The notes under the pieces: model-generated | What the model was told of the DNA's origin: nothing | What the model saw: the letters and a program-made list of their open reading frames with translations, nothing else | The model's database searches: none | Shown here: positions 57,890 through 64,000 of the stretch, in pieces | Position numbering within the stretch: the first letter of the stretch is position 1 | Layout: each line of letters starts with the position of its first letter | Program-made: the position numbers and the translations under genes | Source: Sinorhizobium mexicanum | GTDB lineage: Bacteria; Pseudomonadota; Alphaproteobacteria; Rhizobiales; Rhizobiaceae | Length of the DNA: 64,000 bases | Assembly: GCF_013488225.1 (NCBI RefSeq) | Contig: NZ_CP041238.1 | Span: 3,311,501 to 3,375,500 of the forward strand | Reading direction: 5' to 3'

Positions 57890-59464
57890 GTGCAGAAGGA
57901 CAAGACGGTGACCAGCGGCATCCACCACATCACCCTGATCGCCCGCAAGGTGCAGGCAAATGTCGATTTCTATGTCGGCTTTCTCGGCCTGCGCCTCGTC
58001 AAGCGAACCGGCGGCTACGAGGACCCCAACCAGTTGCATCTCTTTTACGGGGATGCGGCGGGGTCGCCGGGCTCGCTCGTCACCTTCCTGATGTGGGAAG
58101 ACGGCTCGCCCGGACGCGTCGGCCACGGTCAGCCGAGCGAAATCGCCTTTGCCATCCCGCCGCAGAGCATAGGCTTCTGGCTGACGCGCGCATTGCAGTT
58201 CAACATTCAGGCGACCGGCCCGGCGCAGGAGTTCGGCGAGCCGGTGCTGCGTCTCAAGGATCCGGACGGTGTGATCGTGAAACTGGTCGGAACCAACGCG
58301 CTTGCCGAACCCGCTCCATGGGCGAGCCCGGATATTCCGGAGACCGACGCGATCCGGCGGCTGCGCGGCGCGACCATCCTCACCGAGAAGCCGAAGGAGA
58401 CCGCCCACTTCCTGCAAAATCATTTCGGCTATTCGGAGACCGGAGCGACAGCCACGATCCGGCGCTTCACGTCGAAGTCCGGAGACGTCATCGACGTGCG
58501 CGACGCCACCGGCTTCTGGACATCGGCGCCCGGCACCGGCACGATCGACCATATCGCCTTTCGCGCGCCGGATGAGGCGACGGTGCTTGCCGTGCGGGCC
58601 GATCTCGAGCAGGAGCACGCCGGTGCGACCAACGCGCACGACCGCAAATATTTCTTCTCGCTCTATGTGCGTGAACCGGGCGGCTCGCTCTACGAGCTTG
58701 CCACCGACGGTCCCGGTTTCGCGGTCGACGAGCTGCCGGACACGCTCGGATCCAAGTTGTTCCTGCCGACGCACCTTGAAGCCGATGCAGCCGGGACCTT
58801 GGTGAAGCTTCCGCAATTCGCCCTGCCCGGCGAGCCGCGGCTGACGCCGCGCGACCTGCCTTTCATCCACCGCTTCTATCATCCGGATGAACCCAACCAT
58901 CGCACCTTCGTGCTCTTACACGGCAGCGGCGGCAACGAAACGGACATGCTCCCCTTCGGTCATCAGATCGATCCGCGCGCCACCCTGCTCGGAATGCGTG
59001 GCCGAAGCACCGAGGAGGGTTTCCCGCGCTGGTTCCGCCGCCTGTCGATGACGACGTTCGACCAGCAGGATATCCGCTCGGAGGCAGAGGCCTTCGTCGC
59101 CTTTATCGAAGGCGCGCGCGATGGCTACGGCCTCACGCCTGACAAGACGATCTTCATCGGCTACTCGAACGGCGCAAATATGCTGGCTGCCGTCATGCTG
59201 CTTTACCCGGGCCTAATCAGGAACGTGGTGATGATGCGGGCAATGGCCGCGCTCGAAGACGCGCCGACACCCGACCTTGCCGGAGCAAATCTTCTGGTGC
59301 TGACGGGCAAGGAAGATCCCTACGGCAAATACGCACCGACCCTCATAAGGGTCCTCGCCGATACTGGCGCAAACCTCAAGGCGCTGGACATCGACACCCA
59401 CCACGGCATCGGTGACGACGATGCGGAAGCCATTCGCGGCTGGCTGGTGGAAAACGGTCTCTGA
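57890..59464 (+). CDS. Fusion of MhqO-like VOC dioxygenase and MhqD-like carboxylesterase
   Basis: 524 residues from a GTG at 57890 (an alternative GTG is at 57908). Two VOC modules, about 8-130 (GIHHITLIARKVQANVDFYV) and 145-310 ([29 protein letters not shown]), form a ring-cleaving dioxygenase of the MhqO/MhqA type with His/His/Glu metal ligands. They are followed by an alpha/beta hydrolase (about 325-524): FVLLHGSGGNETDML, nucleophile GYSNGANM, Asp in GKEDPYGKY, His in HHGIGDDDAE. In Bacillus mhqO and mhqD are separate genes. Likely detoxifies hydroquinones/quinones. No frameshift is needed; the fusion is continuous. Confidence 0.9.
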   Translation: MQKDKTVTSGIHHITLIARKVQANVDFYVGFLGLRLVKRTGGYEDPNQLHLFYGDAAGSPGSLVTFLMWEDGSPGRVGHGQPSEIAFAIPPQSIGFWLTRALQFNIQATGPAQEFGEPVLRLKDPDGVIVKLVGTNALAEPAPWASPDIPETDAIRRLRGATILTEKPKETAHFLQNHFGYSETGATATIRRFTSKSGDVIDVRDATGFWTSAPGTGTIDHIAFRAPDEATVLAVRADLEQEHAGATNAHDRKYFFSLYVREPGGSLYELATDGPGFAVDELPDTLGSKLFLPTHLEADAAGTLVKLPQFALPGEPRLTPRDLPFIHRFYHPDEPNHRTFVLLHGSGGNETDMLPFGHQIDPRATLLGMRGRSTEEGFPRWFRRLSMTTFDQQDIRSEAEAFVAFIEGARDGYGLTPDKTIFIGYSNGANMLAAVMLLYPGLIRNVVMMRAMAALEDAPTPDLAGANLLVLTGKEDPYGKYAPTLIRVLADTGANLKALDIDTHHGIGDDDAEAIRGWLVENGL

Positions 59465-59476
59465 TGCCGTGCCCTA

Positions 59477-59678
59477 CTGCAAGTTTTCTTAAATCGCAGT
59501 CGATTTAAGGATAAAAACATGCAGCACTTCAAATGCCACAGCGTCCTTTGCGCTTCTAGAGCAATTCGAGGAAAAGTGTGAAACGGTTTTCCGTCCGGAA
59601 TTGCGTAGTTTCAAAGAGTTAGAGCATTTCACTGTTTCAATGAAACAATGAAATGCTCTAATAAGACGCGGCGCTGTG
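59477..59678. repeat. RIME-like repeat, copy 4, interrupted by the 104 bp element
   Basis: Left part (59477-59556) matches the first palindrome and half of the second; the right part (59661-59678, ATAAGACGCGGCGCTGTG) completes the second. The uninterrupted copy 3 reads GCGTCTGATAAGACGCG at the same place. Confidence 0.8.
59557..59660. repeat. 104 bp two-hairpin palindromic element, copy B (nested)
   Basis: Begins TAGAGCA and ends TGCTCTA. First hairpin: GCAATTC (59561-59567) with GAATTGC (59598-59604), inner GGAAAA/TTTTCC. Second hairpin: 59620-59660, 12 bp perfect ends TAGAGCATTTCA / TGAAATGCTCTA, inner GTTTCA/TGAAAC. Inserted inside RIME-like copy 4. Confidence 0.88.
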
Positions 59679-59683
59679 ATGCG

Positions 59684-60247
59684 TTACGACGCTTTCGTCG
59701 TCGCGACATACTCGGCGAAGGCGGTAACAAAGTCGCGGACCCGCTCCCTGGTCTGCTCGTCGGTCAATTGCCCCTCGCTATCGAACAACGCAGCGGCCTT
59801 CGGCAATATCAACCGCTTCCCCGACCACAGGTCGGCCCCGAGCGTCCGCATCACGGAGAGCCAGGCATTCTGGCTGAGAATGGTGCCGAAATTCCCAGGC
59901 GACGCACCGGCCAACGCAAAGGGTCGACAACCGAACACCTTTTTGGTGTCGGCCGGCGGACGACTGAGCCAGTCGATGGCGTTCTTGAAAACACCGGGCA
60001 TCGAGTTGTTGTATTCCGGAGTGAAGAGGATCACGCCGTCCGCCGCCACGATCTTCTGTTTGAGATCGGTCACCGCTGCCGGGATGCCGCTTTCGGTCTC
60101 CACATCGCCATCGTAAAGCGGGATGCCGTGCAGCGTCGCGGTCTCGAATTCAATGTTGTCCGGCGCGAGGGATTTTGCTGCCTTCAGTAAAGCCGTATTG
60201 AAGGAAGCCTTTCGCAGACTGCCCGATATGCCGAGAATCTTCCTCAT
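59684..60247 (-). CDS. NADPH-dependent FMN reductase / quinone reductase
   Basis: 187 residues, flavodoxin-like fold. FMN phosphate loop ILGISGSLRKASFNTALL; second motif LFTPEYNNSMPGVFKNAIDW. Family includes ChrR, ArsH-like and azoreductase-like two-electron quinone reductases. Next to two MhqO-like genes this supports quinone detoxification. Flanked on both sides by RIME-like repeats. Confidence 0.92.
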   Translation of the reverse strand: MRKILGISGSLRKASFNTALLKAAKSLAPDNIEFETATLHGIPLYDGDVETESGIPAAVTDLKQKIVAADGVILFTPEYNNSMPGVFKNAIDWLSRPPADTKKVFGCRPFALAGASPGNFGTILSQNAWLSVMRTLGADLWSGKRLILPKAAALFDSEGQLTDEQTRERVRDFVTAFAEYVATTKAS

Positions 60248-60301
60248 GAATGATGGGTTTCCTCTTGTCCGCGCATCGGCGGCCCAAAGCCGCCCTCCTC
60301 A

Positions 60302-60404
60302 CTACAGCGCCCGCATCTTATTAGACGCGCAAAGGACGCTGTAGCACTTTGAATTGCCGCATGTTTCTTTCCTTAAATCGGCTACGATTTAAGGAAACAT
60401 GCAG
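60302..60404. repeat. RIME-like repeat, copy 5 (reverse orientation)
   Basis: CTACAGCGCCCGCATC ... GGACGCTGTAG then GCCGCATGTTTC ... CTTAAATCG ... GAAACATGCAG. Copies 4 and 5 bracket the FMN reductase gene in opposite orientations. Confidence 0.85.
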
Positions 60405-60423
60405 TAGAACTAGAGGTCAAAAG

Positions 60424-60456
60424 ACAAAAAGAAAGCCGAGAACAATGTCCCGGCTT
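60424..60456 (-). terminator. Terminator of the MhqO-like gene
   Basis: Minus-strand stem AAGCCGGGA (60456-60448) with TCTCGGCTT (60441-60433), one G-T pair, followed by TCTTTTTGT. It begins 8 bp after the stop codon. Confidence 0.85.
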
Positions 60457-60463
60457 CTTTTGG

Positions 60464-61417
60464 CTACTCCAAGGGCTTCAGCCCTGCCTCGATCTGAGCA
60501 CGCTTCGGCTCAAGGAACGGCGGCAGCGAAAGACTTTCGCCGAGCGTTTCCATCGGTTCGTCGACGGCAAAGCCAGGACCGTCGGTCGCAATCTCGAACA
60601 GGATGCCGTTCGGCTCGCGGAAATAGAGCGAGCGAAAATAGAAGCGCTCGACCTCGCCGCTCGACGGCAAGCGGAAGCCGTTCAGCCGTTCCGTCCACTG
60701 ATGCAACGCATCCACGTCCGCCGTGCGGAAGGCGACATGGTGCACCCCGCCGGCGCCTTGGCGGGCGATCGGCAGGCCCGGTTGGACCGCGACATGCAAC
60801 TCGGCCGCGGGACCGCCCTCGCCCATCGAGAAGACATGCACCTCGCCGACGCCGTCCGGCGTGGCGTAGGTGCGCACATCGATCATGTTCATGACATGCG
60901 TGAGCACGAGCGCCGTGTTGGTGATATCCGGCACGCTGATCGTGATCGGGCCAAGGCCCTTGATCTGATGCTCGGCGGGAACCGGGCTCTTGTCCCAGGG
61001 ATGCGACGGCGCAGGTCCGCCGTCATCCAGAAGCCGGAAGCGCTGGCCCTCGCCGTCCTCGAAGTCGACCGACGTCCGGCCGTCGATTTCCGTGACCTCA
61101 CCGGCCGAGACGTTCAGTTCGGCAAACCGGCGCTTCCACCATCTGACGCTTTCGGCGCTGGCAACCCGGAGGCCGGTACGCGAAATGCTGTGCGTGCCGC
61201 GTCCCTCCGGGCCGACCGGCCAGTCGAAGAACGTCAGGTCGCTACCGGGCGTTGCCTTTCCGTCGGCATAGAAAAGATGATAGGCGGTGGTGTCGTCCTG
61301 ATTGACGGTTTTCTTGACCAGCCTCAGCCCGAGCGTCTTGGTGTAGAAGCGCAGGTTTTCCGGCGCGTTGGCAGTGATCGCGGTGAGGTGGTGGATGCCT
61401 GTCAGTTGCAAGCTCAT
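60464..61417 (-). CDS. Ring-cleaving VOC dioxygenase, MhqO-like
   Basis: 317 residues, two VOC modules: [20 protein letters not shown] (1-130) and [18 protein letters not shown] to [20 protein letters not shown] (about 150-305). Metal ligands are the His of IHHLT, the His of VHHVAF and the Glu of LFEIAT. Cleaves catechol/hydroquinone-type substrates or acts in quinone resistance. Paralogous to the first part of the fusion protein at 57890 but without the esterase. Confidence 0.9.
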   Translation of the reverse strand: MSLQLTGIHHLTAITANAPENLRFYTKTLGLRLVKKTVNQDDTTAYHLFYADGKATPGSDLTFFDWPVGPEGRGTHSISRTGLRVASAESVRWWKRRFAELNVSAGEVTEIDGRTSVDFEDGEGQRFRLLDDGGPAPSHPWDKSPVPAEHQIKGLGPITISVPDITNTALVLTHVMNMIDVRTYATPDGVGEVHVFSMGEGGPAAELHVAVQPGLPIARQGAGGVHHVAFRTADVDALHQWTERLNGFRLPSSGEVERFYFRSLYFREPNGILFEIATDGPGFAVDEPMETLGESLSLPPFLEPKRAQIEAGLKPLE

Positions 61418-61435
61418 GATTGCCTCCAGTTCAAT

Positions 61436-61485
61436 GCGTTACGGTGGCGTTTGGGCGTCTCATAGGACGAACGGCGCCGTAACGC
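61436..61485. repeat. RIME-like half element upstream of the MhqO-like gene
   Basis: 9 bp arms GCGTTACGG (61436-61444) and CCGTAACGC (61477-61485) with an inner GCGTC-type stem; resembles the CTACAGCG palindrome only. Confidence 0.6.
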
Positions 61486-61575
61486 GGGCATTTCGTTGAG
61501 CCCCAATATCGGTCGGCTCGGTCGCTTCAAAAAGAGAAAGCGACGCGAACAGATTGTTCTCTAAAGGCGAACGAT

Positions 61576-61618
61576 CTAGAGCGCCATGCGTTCAACGAAC
61601 GCACAAAGGGCGCTCTAG
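61576..61618. repeat. Palindromic element CTAGAGCGC...GCGCTCTAG
   Basis: Perfect 9 bp arms at 61576-61584 and 61610-61618, inner TGCGTTC/GAACGCA. First hairpin of a two-hairpin unit ending at 61679. Confidence 0.7.
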
Positions 61619-61629
61619 CACTCTGATTC

Positions 61630-61679
61630 TAGAGCATCTTATCCGCCTTCAGTGATTCCAATGAAAGCGGGATGCTCTA
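61630..61679. repeat. Second hairpin TAGAGCATC...GATGCTCTA overlapping the nitrilase stop
   Basis: Perfect 9 bp arms at 61630-61638 and 61671-61679; inner part contains GATTCCAATGAAAG, like the GTTTCAATGAAAC loop of the 104 bp elements. Its terminal CTA is the complement of the TAG stop of the hydrolase gene. Confidence 0.75.
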
Positions 61680-62462
61680 ACCGCGCGGACGCTGCAGATC
61701 CCGGAGATAGGTATTCTCCAACCGCGAAATGGCAAACAGCCCCGGGTCGATTTCCGCGAAGATCAGCGTTTCGTCTGCGGAATTGGCTTTCGCCAGGAGC
61801 TGCCCGTCCGGCGAAGCGATGCGCGACGAACCGGCGAAGGAAAACATCGCGTCGGAACCGCAATGATTGATGTAGGCGACGAAGAGCTGGTTTTCGAACG
61901 CCCTCGTCTGAATCATGTGGTCAGCAATGAAGGTTCCGGACCAACCGGCCGGAAGCGCCGTCGGCACCAGCACGGCGTCGGCGCCGGCAAGCGCGAGTCG
62001 GCGGACATTTTCCGGAAACTCGACGTCGTAGCAGATCAGCATGCCGCACCTGACGCCTTGGTGTTCGAACAGGCGCGTCGACGGCTCCGCCGGCGTGAAC
62101 AGCGAGCGTTCGTAGTCGCCATAGAGGTGCGACTTGCGATAGACCGTCGGGGCGGCGTCACCGTCGACATGGACGGCGCTGTTGTAGACGGCATCGCCCT
62201 CACGCTCGGCGAAGCCGGCAATGATCGCGATGCCGGCTTCGGCCGAAATCTGCTGCAACCGCTGCACGATCGGGCCGTCGGCGGCCTCGGCGATGTCACG
62301 GATCACGTCACCGGCACCGTAGCCGGTGACGCCGAGCTCGGGCGTGACAAGCAGCGTCGCGCCCTGGCGGGACGCCTCGACCGCCGCTGCCCCGATCCGG
62401 GCGAGATTGGCGGCGATATCACCGCCAACGGATTTCATCTGCAGAGCGGCAAGCTTCATCAT
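61677..62462 (-). CDS. Carbon-nitrogen hydrolase (nitrilase superfamily)
   Basis: 261 residues. Catalytic triad: Glu in LLVTPELGVTG, Lys in VYRKSHLYGDYE, Cys in GVRCGMLICYDVEFPENVR. Such enzymes hydrolyse amides, carbamoyl compounds or nitriles; in polyamine clusters they act on N-carbamoylputrescine-like substrates. The start overlaps the upstream permease stop by 4 bp (ATGA), so it is part of the transporter operon and may process the imported compound. The stop codon TAG belongs to a palindromic element. Confidence 0.9.
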   Translation of the reverse strand: MMKLAALQMKSVGGDIAANLARIGAAAVEASRQGATLLVTPELGVTGYGAGDVIRDIAEAADGPIVQRLQQISAEAGIAIIAGFAEREGDAVYNSAVHVDGDAAPTVYRKSHLYGDYERSLFTPAEPSTRLFEHQGVRCGMLICYDVEFPENVRRLALAGADAVLVPTALPAGWSGTFIADHMIQTRAFENQLFVAYINHCGSDAMFSFAGSSRIASPDGQLLAKANSADETLIFAEIDPGLFAISRLENTYLRDLQRPRG

Positions 62463-63259
62463 TTGCCATCCGATGACATGGCGCCGAGCAGCTTCGGCAG
62501 GTCTCCGAACCGGGCGACGAGGCCGAAGATGATCGCGGCCGTCGTGACGAAGAGGATCGTCACCGAGGCCATGGTCGGCGTGTAGCCGTAGCGTAGCGCG
62601 TTGAAGATCTTGATCGGCAGCGTCTCCATGGTGAAGCCGACGGTCATATAGGCGACGATATATTCATTGAGCGACAGCACGAACGCAAAGGCATAGCCCG
62701 AGACGATGTAGGGCAGGATCAGCGGCAACACCACGGTGCGGAACACCGTGCGCTCGTCCGCGCCCATGGTCGATGCTGCCTCGACCAGCGATCGATCGAT
62801 CGACGTGAAGCCGAGCGAAAGCGTGACGAGCGGCAGCGTCACGAAGAAGATCGCGTGGCTGACGACCGCAGTCCAGGGCTGGCCGTAGAAGCCGACAGTC
62901 GCCCAGAAGGTGAGAAGGCCCAACGCGGTGATCACCGGCGGCAGCGTGAAGGGCGCGACGCCCAGAAGCTGGAAGATGTTCGCCCAGGGCGCTATCCGCC
63001 GCCACAGGAACCAGGCAAGCGGCAAGGCGATGGTGACGGCAAGCGCTGCCGAAAGCACCGCAAGCGTAACCGAGGCCATCAGTGCGTTTCGCCATTCGGG
63101 ATTCAGGAAGATCTCGCCATACCAGGATGTCGAGAAGCCCTGCGGCGGAAAGGCGAGCGTCTGTTTTTGATTGACCGAAACGCCGGCAACCACGATCAGC
63201 GGCAGCGCAAGGAAGAGCGCGATCAGGAAGAAATAGAACTTGCGGAAAATGGACGTCAT
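62459..63259 (-). CDS. ABC transporter permease, PotC-like
   Basis: 266 residues, about six membrane segments beginning FFLIALFLALPLIVVAGVSV. Coupling loop VEAASTMGADERTVFRTVVLP is close to the PotC/PotI consensus (EAAxDLGA). Imports a polyamine-like or other small organic cation. Overlaps the next permease gene and the nitrilase gene by 4 bp each. Confidence 0.92.
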   Translation of the reverse strand: MTSIFRKFYFFLIALFLALPLIVVAGVSVNQKQTLAFPPQGFSTSWYGEIFLNPEWRNALMASVTLAVLSAALAVTIALPLAWFLWRRIAPWANIFQLLGVAPFTLPPVITALGLLTFWATVGFYGQPWTAVVSHAIFFVTLPLVTLSLGFTSIDRSLVEAASTMGADERTVFRTVVLPLILPYIVSGYAFAFVLSLNEYIVAYMTVGFTMETLPIKIFNALRYGYTPTMASVTILFVTTAAIIFGLVARFGDLPKLLGAMSSDGK

Positions 63260-64000
63260 GCCGCCTCTCCCTTTCGTCCCGCAATAACCGTCAAGGCGAC
63301 AAGGCCAAGCGTCACCAGGACGAGGAACACCGCCATCGCCGCCGCGAAAGGCATGTTCGACTGGTAGATCGCCTGGTCGGTAATCAGCACCGACAGCGTC
63401 CAGTGCTGTGGACGGCCGAGAAGCTGCGGCAGTAGATAGGAACCGAGCGCGAAGATGAAGACCATGATCAGCGTCGCGACGATCGTGTTCCTCAGCGCCG
63501 GAACGACGACGGTGAAGAAGGCCTTGAGTGGCGACGCCCCGAGCGTTCGCGCGGCCTCGGTCAGAGTCGGATCAAGTCGGACAAGCGCCGGGAACAATAC
63601 GAGCACCGTATAGGGGAAGGCCTGATAGACCATGCCCGTCAGCACTGCGGCGAAACTCGGCGTCAGCGCCTTGGCCTCGCCCATGAGGCCGAGCGCAACA
63701 AGAATGTTCGTGATGCCGGCCGTGCGCGAAAAAAGCGTCGACCAGGCGAAACCGATGATGACCTCGGAGAGCGAGAGCACCGAGAGCAGCGCGACAAGCC
63801 AGACGACCTGCACGCTGCGCGCCATCCGCGTCAGCATGTAGGTGAAGGGTAGCGCCAGCACGACGCAGCAGATGGCGACTGCGATCGCCATCATGAGCGA
63901 GAAGCCGAGCACGCCGCCGAAGAACGCCGTAAGAAAGCGGGCATAATTGTCGAAGACGAAGGCCGGCGTATAGAAGCCGCCCTGCTGGCGCTGGAAGAAG
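63256..64000 (-). CDS. ABC transporter permease, PotB-like (5' end cut by window)
   Basis: The frame is open to the window edge; the in-frame sequence before the internal GTG reads FFQRQQGGFYTPAFVFDN, normal for PotB/PotH-like proteins, so the real start lies beyond 64000. 248 codons are visible. Membrane segments LGFSLMMAIAVAICCVVLAL and following; coupling loop TEAARTLGASPLKAFFTVV. First of two permeases; the ATPase and binding protein should be upstream outside the window. Confidence 0.92.
   Translation of the reverse strand, partial: FFQRQQGGFYTPAFVFDNYARFLTAFFGGVLGFSLMMAIAVAICCVVLALPFTYMLTRMARSVQVVWLVALLSVLSLSEVIIGFAWSTLFSRTAGITNILVALGLMGEAKALTPSFAAVLTGMVYQAFPYTVLVLFPALVRLDPTLTEAARTLGASPLKAFFTVVVPALRNTIVATLIMVFIFALGSYLLPQLLGRPQHWTLSVLITDQAIYQSNMPFAAAMAVFLVLVTLGLVALTVIAGRKGEAA

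Noticed and set aside
57689..58900. 403-codon minus-strand frame opposite the SDR and fusion genes
   Set aside because: Antisense to the VOC modules; no recognisable motif.

Overview
The window looks like chromosomal DNA of a Sinorhizobium/Ensifer-type alphaproteobacterium. The evidence is the EcfG-NepR-PhyR general stress locus, a smo sorbitol/mannitol operon, a CyaC-type haem/iron-sulfur adenylate cyclase, soxBDAG, a rhizobial-style urease operon, and many rhizobial intergenic palindromic repeats (RIME-like). It is GC-rich and densely coded. I saw no tRNA, rRNA, CRISPR array, prophage or intact insertion sequence. Species was not determined.

Layout. (1) 1-2.0 kb: general stress core: rpoE2/ecfG and nepR on the minus strand, phyR divergent, with two EcfG-type promoters back to back between them. 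(2) 2.2-12.2 kb, minus strand: polyol operon smoE-F-G-K, smoS, mtlK, a HAD phosphatase and an FGGY kinase, preceded by a SorC-type regulator. (3) 12.4-27.6 kb: reductive pyrimidine degradation: preT-preA, then (after an oxidoreductase/LysR pair, cyaC and rutR) an N-carbamoyl amide hydrolase, dihydropyrimidinase, a cupin, and an ABC importer with a THI5-like binding protein whose operon includes a GNAT acetyltransferase. (4) 28.2-33.7 kb: a two-gene RND efflux system and a Crp/Fnr regulator. (5) 33.7-41.4 kb, minus strand: urease, ureD-A-B-C-E-F-G, interleaved with five genes that are not classical urease genes, including one that resembles GT29 sialyltransferases. (6) 41.7-43.4 kb: a Tat-exported alpha/beta hydrolase divergent from an OhrR-like MarR regulator, with three near-identical palindromic operators between them. 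(7) 43.5-49.1 kb, minus strand: branched-chain amino acid ABC transporter plus a small membrane protein. (8) 49.4-54.5 kb, minus strand: heterotetrameric sarcosine oxidase soxB-D-A-G. (9) 54.7-61.4 kb: cysQ, a lone receiver, a Crp/Fnr regulator, an SDR, a natural VOC-dioxygenase/esterase fusion, an FMN-dependent quinone reductase and a second MhqO-like protein: a quinone/electrophile stress neighbourhood. (10) 61.7-64.0 kb, minus strand: nitrilase-family hydrolase and two PotB/PotC-like permeases, the last cut by the window edge.

The most unusual structural signal is a family of two-hairpin palindromic intergenic elements with TAG...CTA ends. Two copies are exactly 104 bp and show compensatory base changes in their stems. 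One is inserted inside another repeat (a RIME-like element). In three places the terminal TAG of such an element is itself the stop codon of the neighbouring gene. The most unusual gene-content signals are the GT29-like gene and its companions inside the urease operon, and the dioxygenase-esterase fusion.
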